The translations under genes were made by a program, and so were the position numbers. A model generated the notes under the pieces. It saw only the letters and a list, made by a program, of their open reading frames with translations. It ran no database searches and was not told the DNA's origin. A stretch of DNA of 64,000 nt from Clostridiales bacterium (GTDB taxonomy: Bacteria > Bacillota > Clostridia > Peptostreptococcales > Anaerovoracaceae): the NCBI GenBank assembly GCA_015058145.1, contig SVCX01000004.1, forward strand, positions 1-64,000, read 5' to 3'. Shown here piece after piece: positions 1-8,212 of this stretch (positions are counted from its first letter, which is position 1; every line of letters starts with the position of its first letter).

Positions 1-619
1 CGACAAAGGTAAAGTCCTTTCCAAGTTCCAGAATAAAGTCCCGCATGCCTTTTACCAGAGCTCTCCGCAGATCGTTTTCATGAAAGCTGTCCGGGAGATC
101 GAGAAACTCAATGATGTAGGAATCCAAAAAAGGATTCTGTTCAGCTGGAATAGACTCCGGCAGGAGTTTTTCCTTCGAGAGCATGTATCGTTCGTAATAT
201 CCACTGTCAATCTGTCGTTCAAGCTGTCGTTTAGAATAGTGCTCTTTGATTGCAAGTTTAATATAAAATTCTCGCTCTTCATTACTCTTGCAGCTGGACA
301 TGATAATAAGATGATTGGTCCAACTCAATTGTGTCACCAGTGGTGACACAATGTCATTGTCAGCATATAACTCGTAGAACTGCTTCATGCGATATAAGCC
401 TCTGCGGGTAAAGCCTTTGATGCCCGGAAAACGCTCCTGTATGTGCTTTGACAGAGAGTCGATATAAGAATCACCGTATGACGCATTCTGCGAATGATCA
501 GACAGATATTTCCCGATTCTCTGATACATCAAAATCAGTTCTTCATTTACCTTCTGATACGCATTAGAGCGGGATGTCTCAATAATTTGTATTACTTCAT
601 CAAATGAATTGGTATCCAT
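1..619 (-). CDS. DUF1016/YhcG-family (PDDEXK nuclease-like) protein, truncated by the window edge
   Basis: Reverse-strand translation from ATG at 617-619 (MDTNSFDEVIQIIETSRSNAYQKVNEELILMYQRIGKYLSDH...VSPLVTQLSWTNHLIIMSS...) is open to position 1; matches the known DUF1016 N-terminal pattern. Confidence 0.78.
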   Translation of the reverse strand, partial: MDTNSFDEVIQIIETSRSNAYQKVNEELILMYQRIGKYLSDHSQNASYGDSYIDSLSKHIQERFPGIKGFTRRGLYRMKQFYELYADNDIVSPLVTQLSWTNHLIIMSSCKSNEEREFYIKLAIKEHYSKRQLERQIDSGYYERYMLSKEKLLPESIPAEQNPFLDSYIIEFLDLPDSFHENDLRRALVKGMRDFILELGKDFTFV

Positions 620-710
620 GCTGTTAAGTCTCTTTTCAATTATGGTATATTATAGCATAAATGGAAATAATTACAATGCTACGTTTGATGTGTTTTTTAT
701 TAGCAAAAAA

Positions 711-737
711 CGAGACACCTTTTGGATGTCTCGCTTT
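711..737. terminator. Hairpin CGAGACA...TGTCTCG next to att copy 1
   Basis: 7-bp inverted repeat preceded by A-run and followed by CTTT. Confidence 0.6.
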
Positions 738-742
738 GTTCA

Positions 743-761
743 TGGTGGAGCATAGGGGGAT
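743..761. repeat. att core copy 1 (tRNA-Ala 3' end remnant)
   Basis: tggtggagcatagggggat identical to the 3' end of the tRNA-Ala at 25481. Confidence 0.85.
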
Positions 762-880
762 TACGCGGCGGGGCCCCTACCCCTCCGCCGTCCTGCGCGC
801 GGCCAAGCCGTGCTCGGACCGTGAAGGTCCACCGGACCTTCACGCCCTTGCGGGTTCGATCCCCCTATGTACGTTCTGCG

Positions 881-922
881 AAGACAACAAAAGAGGGCCT
901 GTTGGCCCTCTTTTGTTGTCTT
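881..922. terminator. Bidirectional intrinsic terminator
   Basis: Perfect 19-bp arms AAGACAACAAAAGAGGGCC-TGTT-GGCCCTCTTTTGTTGTCTT. Confidence 0.85.
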
Positions 923-944
923 GGTGGAGCATAGGGGGATCGAA
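922..944. repeat. att core copy 2 (left end of element A)
   Basis: tggtggagcatagggggatcgaac, same as tRNA-Ala 3' end. Confidence 0.9.
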
Positions 945-1026
945 CACTCAAATTGAGTTTGACTGATTTCAAAAACGTGCATTTTCCAACGGTTACAGCG
1001 TTTGAAAGTCCTGTGTCAAATCAAAA

Positions 1027-1044
1027 AGTGTTACCAGTGTTACC
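1027..1044 (+). repeat. TGTTACC repeats, putative integrase arm sites (left end of A)
   Basis: Two adjacent AGTGTTACC 9-mers. Confidence 0.6.
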
Positions 1045-1133
1045 TGCTGGGCACTATTTCAGAAAATCCGGTCCTGATTCTTCGGACCGGGTTTTTGTAA
1101 GCAAAAACTAAAGAGGGCACGTATCTGGCACCA

Positions 1134-1787
1134 CTACTTGAAGATTGCATAGAAGACAAAACACTTGTCATAACTTGAAAGCAATTTTTTGTCCTCCATA
1201 AGCGTCGAGATATCAGCAACCTCGAGGTCATCATCGTTATCGCCAATCGTTGCATAGATATATATTTTTTTGTTTTTCTCAATGTTAACAGGACTTTCAA
1301 GCATACATTCAGAATAGGTGTTCATATCATCTAACGTCAGATGTTCATTCGAAAGCGGTTCTTTGCTTCCAAGTCCGTCTGCCTCAGCCGGTTTACCATC
1401 TTTATCATATACTTTGCCATAAATGTTGACTACTATATCGTCATTATCTACGAACGTACAGATTTTTCCGTAGGAATCTTTTGGCCCACTGTCATATGTG
1501 AAAGGAAACTCACTTTTGACCTTATTCTTCTTCACCAGTTCTCCCTGCTCGTAATAATCATAACCTACACAAACTCTTTTATACGTTTCATCAACGGCAA
1601 ACTGAGTAATAGCATCTTCTGCCCCTGGCGCCACAAGGCTAACCATCTCACTGTCTTCATCAGAAAGAGAATACGGCTGAATGGTGTTCATCGCGGCTTC
1701 ATTTTGAACCAGCGAACTATCTCCGCATGCTGTCATAAGAAATCCCATAAATAATACAAGCCCTGTTATCAACAGTTTCTTATTCAT
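1134..1787 (-). CDS. Putative lipoprotein of unknown function
   Basis: N-terminus MNKKLLITGLVLFMGFLMTACGDSS (lipobox LMTAC). Confidence 0.75.
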   Translation of the reverse strand: MNKKLLITGLVLFMGFLMTACGDSSLVQNEAAMNTIQPYSLSDEDSEMVSLVAPGAEDAITQFAVDETYKRVCVGYDYYEQGELVKKNKVKSEFPFTYDSGPKDSYGKICTFVDNDDIVVNIYGKVYDKDGKPAEADGLGSKEPLSNEHLTLDDMNTYSECMLESPVNIEKNKKIYIYATIGDNDDDLEVADISTLMEDKKLLSSYDKCFVFYAIFK

Positions 1788-2239
1788 TTCTGTCCATTCC
1801 TTTCCGTATCAGATGCTTTATCATTTTCCTCATAGTCATTTCCGTTGCCTGTTAATCTCCCTTGTCTCTTTCCCTTGATCATTTTATAGAAAAAGTCAGG
1901 AACGCTGTTCCAGGACTTATCCTTTCTTGCCAGATTGTTTGTACTGACTCCCCCTATAGTATTGATCGCTTCAATGCTGCTTTTTCCTTTCTCTTTTAAC
2001 TCCCGATTAACTTCTTCGTGCAGCTTGCTGCTATTAACAATTTCACTGTCTGTTCTGGATGCATTTGTTCTGTTGATGGCTCTATTGCCGTCAACCAGAA
2101 CAGATATGCCAATCCCCAACATTACGAGAAACAGCAAAACCAGTAATAATGGCGTGTCCAATCCCATGAAAGAAAATGCGCCGATACCAGCCAGTACCGC
2201 CATAGCAATTATGATAATTCCCTCAATTCGTTTTTTCAC
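1784..2239 (-). CDS. Hypothetical membrane protein
   Basis: ORF with two N-terminal hydrophobic segments; 4-nt overlap with the lipoprotein ORF. Confidence 0.65.
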   Translation of the reverse strand: MKKRIEGIIIIAMAVLAGIGAFSFMGLDTPLLLVLLFLVMLGIGISVLVDGNRAINRTNASRTDSEIVNSSKLHEEVNRELKEKGKSSIEAINTIGGVSTNNLARKDKSWNSVPDFFYKMIKGKRQGRLTGNGNDYEENDKASDTERNGQK

Positions 2240-2265
2240 TGTTCATTCTCCTCAAATTGCTATTC

Positions 2266-2793
2266 TTATGCCCAATACCCGTCGGTTACCATCCGCTCTA
2301 TGACCGCCACCATCGCAGTGGTAACGATGTTAGAACCCACTATTACCCATAGAAGTTTTTTCTTGCTGTCCACATGTTTCTTTAAGAGATTATATATGAC
2401 TGGAATCTCGATAAGCAGCGTCAGCACCACAAATCCAAACCCAACGATGTAATTGGGCCCTGCATTCAAAACATCATCAAATCTGGGATATACAGGATCC
2501 TCCAGCAACAATGCATACGGAAGAAGAAATGATGCGGCATTTGCAAGGATCACAGCAACAGCAGTTTTAATGAGTTTTCCAGTATGCGGGATCAGCCAGA
2601 TGGACAACACTTCTATCACAACTGTAACCAATGCAACTGGAGGTAAGATATCGAATGGTCTGTAATCCGTTAGCCATATCCATGACGAATCTGCGAATGC
2701 AGTTTGTGGTATTACAGACAATACGAGGCCTGCAATCATTACTACTCGGGTTATGTTAAATCGTATGCGATACTCTGATTGCCTGATACTCAC
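2266..2793 (-). CDS. Hypothetical multi-pass membrane protein
   Basis: ORF with several hydrophobic segments in a same-strand cluster. Confidence 0.65.
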   Translation of the reverse strand: MSIRQSEYRIRFNITRVVMIAGLVLSVIPQTAFADSSWIWLTDYRPFDILPPVALVTVVIEVLSIWLIPHTGKLIKTAVAVILANAASFLLPYALLLEDPVYPRFDDVLNAGPNYIVGFGFVVLTLLIEIPVIYNLLKKHVDSKKKLLWVIVGSNIVTTAMVAVIERMVTDGYWA

Positions 2794-2794
2794 T

Positions 2795-3241
2795 CTACTC
2801 TCCTGAGACAGTCTTTCTTATCCTCGATTCCGCCTCCGGATGCTTTTGCAGCAGTTCTTCGACAGAATGCACTTCATCCATATTATATTTCCGGGCATAA
2901 TAGTAATCTGGAAGCAACCTGATGAACACAAGGACAATCACCATCCATGCAACTCCGTTATCTGTCACGAAAGCACCGATAACCAGCACTGCCAATAATA
3001 ATACAAAAGCAACAATGGCGGCTGGAGGCATTTTCCAGAGCCTGTCCCACTGCGGGTATTTCCGGTTGCATTTGTGTTCAAGAATGAACAGCGGTATAAC
3101 GAGCATAATCAGTATTACAATCAAGGTGACCATCCAACTGGTTGATCGAGCAGGAATTCGCAAGGTCATCGCGATCCCAAATACAATAATGATGACCGCT
3201 GCATTGATTATTTCAAGTAGTTTTATTGTTGAATAATTCAT
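2795..3241 (-). CDS. Hypothetical membrane protein
   Basis: ORF with hydrophobic segments, 1 nt from the next gene. Confidence 0.65.
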   Translation of the reverse strand: MNYSTIKLLEIINAAVIIIVFGIAMTLRIPARSTSWMVTLIVILIMLVIPLFILEHKCNRKYPQWDRLWKMPPAAIVAFVLLLAVLVIGAFVTDNGVAWMVIVLVFIRLLPDYYYARKYNMDEVHSVEELLQKHPEAESRIRKTVSGE

Positions 3242-3259
3242 TTGCCTTTCTGCATAGTG

Positions 3260-3442
3260 CTATTTAATTTCATCCCTTGAGTTCGTGTTATGAATTAAAT
3301 CAAGGACCCTGGAATCTCCAAACTGATCCGCAGCTCTTTGAGCTAAGTCTTCAATGCTTCTTCCATTCGATTGGGTACTTAAATCAGCGCCGTTAGAAAT
3401 AAGATATTTTACTAATTCATATTCTCCAAGCGAAACTGAGTG
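3260..3442 (-). pseudogene. Truncated ankyrin-repeat gene remnant
   Basis: Reverse translation HSVSLGEYELVKYLISNGADLSTQSNGRSIEDLAQRAADQFGDSRVLDLIHNTNSRDEIK*; in-frame stop (TAA at 3443-3445) immediately upstream and no start. Confidence 0.65.
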
Positions 3443-3531
3443 TTATGATCTTTATTACGGGTTTTGCTTTCATTCTATCCCACTGTTTTATCTGATGATT
3501 TACTGCTTGAGGCTTTCTTGATTATGTTTGA

Positions 3532-3870
3532 TCATATCTTATTCTTTCTTTTTTTCTCCTCTACCGCGCCGATATCATCAAAGGCGCTCCTGTAACTTTC
3601 TGTCGTTCTGTTGTACATATTTCCTTGAGTCACCGCCGGCTTTGTGTCCAGTTTTTTCGCCGCCTTCCTGAAGACCAGCAGTTCCAGCGGTACGAGAATT
3701 GCAACCGCAATAAGCGAAACAACCAAAGCAACCGGCACACCGTTTGTACTTACGGAAACGCTTACGTTATACCATAATCTGAGCGGTACTCCGATGCATA
3801 CGATCCATATAAGGGTTCTTGCAATGTTATAAATGTCCGCCTTCCAGGCTTTCTTATTGTTCTCGGCCAT
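3532..3870 (-). CDS. Hypothetical membrane protein
   Basis: ORF MAENNKKAWKADIYNIARTLIWIVCIG...; likely start at 3870 rather than 3978. Confidence 0.6.
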   Translation of the reverse strand: MAENNKKAWKADIYNIARTLIWIVCIGVPLRLWYNVSVSVSTNGVPVALVVSLIAVAILVPLELLVFRKAAKKLDTKPAVTQGNMYNRTTESYRSAFDDIGAVEEKKRKNKI

Positions 3871-3889
3871 ATCACACCCCCAAAACGTG

Positions 3890-4267
3890 CTATTTTTGTT
3901 TCTGCTTCTTCCTCCTGTAAATTGCAGCAATACACGCGGCAACGACAAGGATCGGATGCAGATACCACAAGAGATCATATCCGCTGGTCACTACCATTAA
4001 TCCAACCAGCGATACAAATGCCGTAATCAGATAGCATGCTAGCAGCACAATGCCCAAAACCAGACTTGTCCTGCCTTTGCCCCAAAGGCAGGTAACAAGG
4101 AATCCGATTCCCATGATCCACGCACCGGTCTGATAAGGATTGATGATCGTAAATACAGGCATCATCTGATCCTGCGCTCCTTCGGGCAGAGCAAATATAT
4201 AGATGCCCATGAATACAAATAATACAATGCAAATTGCATCAATAACCTTCACAGCCTTCATAGTCAT
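3890..4267 (-). CDS. Hypothetical membrane protein
   Basis: Four hydrophobic segments. Confidence 0.6.
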   Translation of the reverse strand: MTMKAVKVIDAICIVLFVFMGIYIFALPEGAQDQMMPVFTIINPYQTGAWIMGIGFLVTCLWGKGRTSLVLGIVLLACYLITAFVSLVGLMVVTSGYDLLWYLHPILVVAACIAAIYRRKKQKQK

Positions 4268-4477
4268 AAGTTTTTTGCTCCCTCAGTCGCTTCAATTGCC
4301 GCCTTTTGACGGCGATTCATAAGAAACTCCGTATTGCTAAAACAAGGTCTGCCTGATTAAGATTACCCCTTTTATACTAACACATAGGACATGCAAGCTC
4401 AATGACGCGGAAATGAATTAAAAGACCGTTAATGATTCTTAATATATCGTCATTCCAGATTCATTTCAAAGGCAGAT

Positions 4478-5176
4478 TCATGGCGTCGAATATTGTTCTC
4501 CAGAGCCATTGTATATCCAGAATTGATCAATTTCCGTTACCCCATCCTTCTTAAATACTGGAATTACAATATAATAATTATCGCCTTTGCGTTGGTCTTT
4601 GCGCTTCATGTATTTCACAGCCTCTTCGGGTGAATTGACAAGGTTATCACCTTCTGCATCCTCCAAATCAGCGCGTTTTACATATCCGTTTCGCCCATTG
4701 ACACCTTCTGCTGCGATAAGATCGGGTGCGTGCTCTTCATAATCTTCTCCTATCCAATCCGGGCCATATGTTTGTCCGCTCGCATTAACAGCGTACTTGT
4801 AATCTTTTCCGTTTTCTCCCGGTAAAATGACGCTGTCATTTGAGCCTGTCTTGCTTTGATGAATTATAATCACGGCACCCGCAATAAGCAACAGTATTAC
4901 AAGTGGTATCAGTATCTTAAGTCCTCTCGTTGCTTTGACTGCCTGATTTGTAGTTTTATCAATACGAGAAACATATTCTCGATCCTCTTTAAGCAGGATA
5001 TCAAACGATACATTGTATTCATCACTGATCTTGCATAAGGTGTCCAAATCGGGATAGTGCTTATTGTTTTCCCAGTTTGAAACTGATTGGCGGGTGACAT
5101 TGAATTTCTCTGCAAATTCCGCCTGGGTCATCCCATTATTTGTTCTGATAGTCTGAATTTTATTCCCTATGTCCAT
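4478..5176 (-). CDS. XRE-family HTH regulator with C-terminal TM/extracytoplasmic region
   Basis: MDIGNKIQTIRTNNGMTQAEFAEKFNVTRQSVSNWENNKHYPDLDTL...; RBS before ATG at 5174-5176. Confidence 0.8.
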   Translation of the reverse strand: MDIGNKIQTIRTNNGMTQAEFAEKFNVTRQSVSNWENNKHYPDLDTLCKISDEYNVSFDILLKEDREYVSRIDKTTNQAVKATRGLKILIPLVILLLIAGAVIIIHQSKTGSNDSVILPGENGKDYKYAVNASGQTYGPDWIGEDYEEHAPDLIAAEGVNGRNGYVKRADLEDAEGDNLVNSPEEAVKYMKRKDQRKGDNYYIVIPVFKKDGVTEIDQFWIYNGSGEQYSTP

Positions 5177-5285
5177 GGTACACCTCCTACTATTGCTTAC
5201 AATTGTAGTGCCGCCCACGGCTCAGGTAAAGCAAGAAACGTTTTACATTTGAAAAATGATGAGGCAGATGAAGCATTATTTATAA

Positions 5286-5320
5286 CAAAGGCACGAGAAA
5301 CGACAATTCTCGTGCCTTTG
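5286..5320. terminator. Bidirectional intrinsic terminator
   Basis: Perfect 14-bp inverted repeat CAAAGGCACGAGAA/TTCTCGTGCCTTTG. Confidence 0.8.
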
Positions 5321-5353
5321 CATTAATGTTTATAATACTGCTTTTCGCCCAAC

Positions 5354-5905
5354 TCACAGCTGGATGCTCGGGCAGTACATGCCATCCGGCACGACCAAAG
5401 TCTCCATTGCTTTTGCATAATCCTCCGGTGCATAGAGCCGCAGTTGTCCATGCGTCATATTGTCTGCAGTACCCTCATCCACATCCAGTAATAAGATCAC
5501 ATGGTAGACGGTTCCATCGATTTCACATGTCTGGGATTCTATGTCGAACGAGATATCATCTGCATCTGCCTTGTTCAGATCTGTGACCAGATTCTGATCC
5601 GAATCATAAATTCCGATATCTAAATCGCTCATATGAATCGTTACCGGTTCTTTTCCTTCCTCTGTGATCTGCATGGTCTGCTCTACGCCCAAAAGCTTAT
5701 CAAAGTAATTCGCGATCGCTCCGCCAGTCGCCGCATTGACGGTAATTCCCATGGCCAAAACCAGAATCACCATAGCGAAAACCGTAACGAGCCGCCTGCT
5801 TGCACGCAGCGTTTTTTTCTTCCTGTTCATGATGCCCTCCATTGTTATTTCTCCGGAGGCATGAACCCTCGAAAATGTATTTCTATATAAATCTCTGTTA
5901 TTCAT
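5354..5905 (-). CDS. Single-TM protein, putative anti-sigma factor
   Basis: Start overlaps the stop of the ECF sigma gene; one TM segment then an extracytoplasmic domain. Confidence 0.6.
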   Translation of the reverse strand: MNNRDLYRNTFSRVHASGEITMEGIMNRKKKTLRASRRLVTVFAMVILVLAMGITVNAATGGAIANYFDKLLGVEQTMQITEEGKEPVTIHMSDLDIGIYDSDQNLVTDLNKADADDISFDIESQTCEIDGTVYHVILLLDVDEGTADNMTHGQLRLYAPEDYAKAMETLVVPDGMYCPSIQL

Positions 5906-6377
5906 CGTGCCATACCTCCTGCAAGTTTTCCTTCAACTGGTGCCTTGCCCGGGCGAGTCTCGTTGTGACAGTGGACTGAGAAATGTGAAGAATGTCTGCG
6001 ATTTCTGCCGTAGAATACCCCTCGTAATAGAACAAATGGATGACCTGACGGTACTTCGGTTTCAGCTTCATAACCTCCGAAAACAGCTCGCTTTCTTCCG
6101 CCGTTTCAAACGAAATCGTTTCCAGGTACTCTTCCAAAGGCTGACGTTTTCTCCACCAAAACGACAGAGAAATCCTCTTGCATTCGTTCACAGCGACACG
6201 GATCAGCCAGTTTCTGATATGCTCTTCACTGTCAAAATCCGTCCTGCTTTTGCTCAGTTTGTAGAAGGTTTCCTGAACGATATCATCCGCATCGGATGGA
6301 TTTCCGAAGTAGTTCAATCCGATGGCGAAGATATTATCCCGGTACTTTGTATATAGTTGTTCGAGATCCAGTTCCAT
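5898..6377 (-). CDS. ECF-type RNA polymerase sigma factor
   Basis: Sigma70 region 2 (NPSDADDIVQETFYKL) and region 4 (YEGYSTAEIADILHISQSTVTTRLARARHQLK). Confidence 0.88.
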   Translation of the reverse strand: MELDLEQLYTKYRDNIFAIGLNYFGNPSDADDIVQETFYKLSKSRTDFDSEEHIRNWLIRVAVNECKRISLSFWWRKRQPLEEYLETISFETAEESELFSEVMKLKPKYRQVIHLFYYEGYSTAEIADILHISQSTVTTRLARARHQLKENLQEVWHDE

Positions 6378-6640
6378 TCAGTTTCCTTTTCCGCTTGTCT
6401 GTCTCAACATGAAAATGCACTTTCATTAACTATACATTTCAGCATGCTGATTTGTCACATAATCCAACAAAAAAACTGATATGTATTCGTTTAATGTACG
6501 GATCCTGCTGCTGCAGGATCTCTTAAATTCATCGTTCACAGATATCTGAGCGCATGTTGCTGCAGATCTGATCCATGAGCCCATTTGCTTTGAAGCTGAA
6601 TACTTCACCAGATCCGCCTGCGATGATGCAGTGATCCAGG

Positions 6641-6701
6641 AGCGGGATGTCTCAATAATTTGTATTACTTCTTCAAATGAATTATTCCCCAGTTCTTTCA
6701 T
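6641..6701 (-). pseudogene. 5' remnant of a second DUF1016/YhcG gene
   Basis: 42/43 nt identity between 6641-6683 and 568-610; similarity stops abruptly after ...IIETSRS. Confidence 0.75.
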
Positions 6702-6791
6702 ACTCGAATCCTTTCATAATCTTTTCTGATTATAGGAATTGTGTCACCAGTGTTGACACTTTTTGCTACACGAAAAATCTCGTGTTCTCAT

Positions 6792-7469
6792 TTATTCCTC
6801 ATCCTCTTCGTCCCCTTCATATTCTCCCCATATCGCTTCTTGCTCTTCTTCTGACAAATCGAGTGGGAACAGCGACTGATTCTCATCAAAGATCACGGCA
6901 ACGTCGTTCTCATCGAATCCTGCAAAGGCCGGATATTTGAATTTCCAGTCCTCATACGTATCCTGATCGATTAGGCCTTCCCGGTAATCAGTATATGCAT
7001 CATACCAGTTCCCGATATTGTTCTCCAAATCGATCGCGGCTGCGGGTGCCGGTATCTTTTCGAAAAGTTCATTCAGTTCCTGTTTTTCTGCTTCTGTCAG
7101 CTTCGGCTCCTCACTGGTGAAAGGATCGTCGCCGATCAGTTCCCTGAGCCTCTTAGTATCAAACCTGAGCACCAGTTCTCCATCGATCACATCAGGCTTC
7201 AGCTGATACATCTCCTCCATTTCAAAGAGGAAGTGCAGCGTCCGATTGATTTCTGACATGTCATACATAGACAGCGCATAATAGCTGACCTGCAGCGCAT
7301 CTGCGATACAGGTCAGTGTGTCCCTGTCCGGTTTGCGATTACCCAGTTCATAGTTCCTAAGCGCGGAGTCACTCAGGCCGATCTTCTCCGCCAGTTCCTT
7401 CTGCGTCAGACCTGCCTTCTTCCGGAAATAACGTATTCTCATACCTGTTGAATATCCTAAAAACAGCAT
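6792..7469 (-). CDS. XRE-family repressor of element A
   Basis: HTH MRIRYFRKKAGLTQKELAEKIGLSDSALRNYELGNRKP; close homolog at 19727-20419; RBS GGAGGG. Confidence 0.88.
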   Translation of the reverse strand: MLFLGYSTGMRIRYFRKKAGLTQKELAEKIGLSDSALRNYELGNRKPDRDTLTCIADALQVSYYALSMYDMSEINRTLHFLFEMEEMYQLKPDVIDGELVLRFDTKRLRELIGDDPFTSEEPKLTEAEKQELNELFEKIPAPAAAIDLENNIGNWYDAYTDYREGLIDQDTYEDWKFKYPAFAGFDENDVAVIFDENQSLFPLDLSEEEQEAIWGEYEGDEEDEE

Positions 7470-7514
7470 TTCTTACCCTCCAGGTCTATATTTTTCTCCA
7501 TTTTAACAAAAACC

Positions 7515-7607
7515 GTTCAAAAATGAAATATTTTTTGCGAAAATGTATTGACAGTTCATTTCTGAACTGTTAGTATGGCCTCAGAACAACCGTTCAATAA
7601 CGAACGG
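7515..7607 (+). promoter_or_regulatory. Repressor-operator region and sigma70 promoter of the structured RNA (element A)
   Basis: -35 TTGACA 7548-7553, 17-bp spacer, -10 TAGTAT 7571-7576; inverted repeats at 7515-7528 (imperfect), 7551-7570 (ACAGTTCA..TGAACTGT) and 7590-7607 (CCGTTC..GAACGG). Confidence 0.75.
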
Positions 7608-8079
7608 AATGCACTTTGACAATTGAATATCCCTTCATCAGGTACTTTCGTTTTGACTGCGAGCATGCGATGACCGGCGCGCCATGATCCTGTGTTCAGG
7701 GGAGCGAGAAACGCAATGAGGATCCAAAAGGCAGGTTGCACCTGCAATTGTGCCATGACCAGCGAAGCGGACAATGATACTTCCGTCCGGCAGCACTAAG
7801 GTGCGGGGCGGCCCGTGGAGATCCTTCGGGGGAGTTCGATTCCCATGAGAGAGCCCAGCAACCTCTCGCCTGATGACAGACCCGGGATGGCCCGGGAAGC
7901 GGACGGAGCGCTGCGAATACTCCGCACATGATACGTCAAGATACTATCGGGGATCAGATCCTTCATTTGATACTGATCTGATCCCCCTGATTCTGAAAAA
8001 ACAGAGTCGGCATACATAGTTGTTTCAAGCACACCTATTTTGTTGTGCAGAGAAACGGCTGTGTATGCCGGCTTTTTTT
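7583..8079 (+). ncRNA. ~500-nt structured non-coding RNA, copy A
   Basis: No plus-strand ORF; consensus promoter upstream, intrinsic terminator downstream; compensatory stem changes relative to copy at 20533-20993. Confidence 0.75.
8008..8079 (+). terminator. Long multi-stem intrinsic terminator of the structured RNA (A)
   Basis: CGGCATACATAG..GTTTC..GCACA..TGTGC..GAAAC..CTGTGTATGCCG followed by T7. Confidence 0.85.
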
Positions 8080-8099
8080 CGTGGTCTGAAAGCCGGCAG

Positions 8100-8170
8100 T
8101 GACGGTCATGACGCAGATGACGATGCTTTTGCCCTGGGCAAAATGACCGTCACAATCGTCATCATCGTCA
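8100..8170. repeat. 9-bp-phased TGACG/CGTCA iteron-like block (A)
   Basis: TGACG at 8100, 8109, 8118; CGTCA at 8148, 8157, 8166. Confidence 0.8.
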
Positions 8171-8212
8171 TTCGAAGAGACCACAGGAGCCAAAACAACA
8201 GGAGGTATTATT

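Noticed and set aside
661-982. Overlapping short ORFs in the att region
   Set aside because: GC-rich hairpin and att sequence; no RBS or recognisable protein
7556-8032. Minus-strand ORFs across the structured RNA locus
   Set aside because: Not conserved as protein between copies A and B; paired compensatory changes fit structure, not codons
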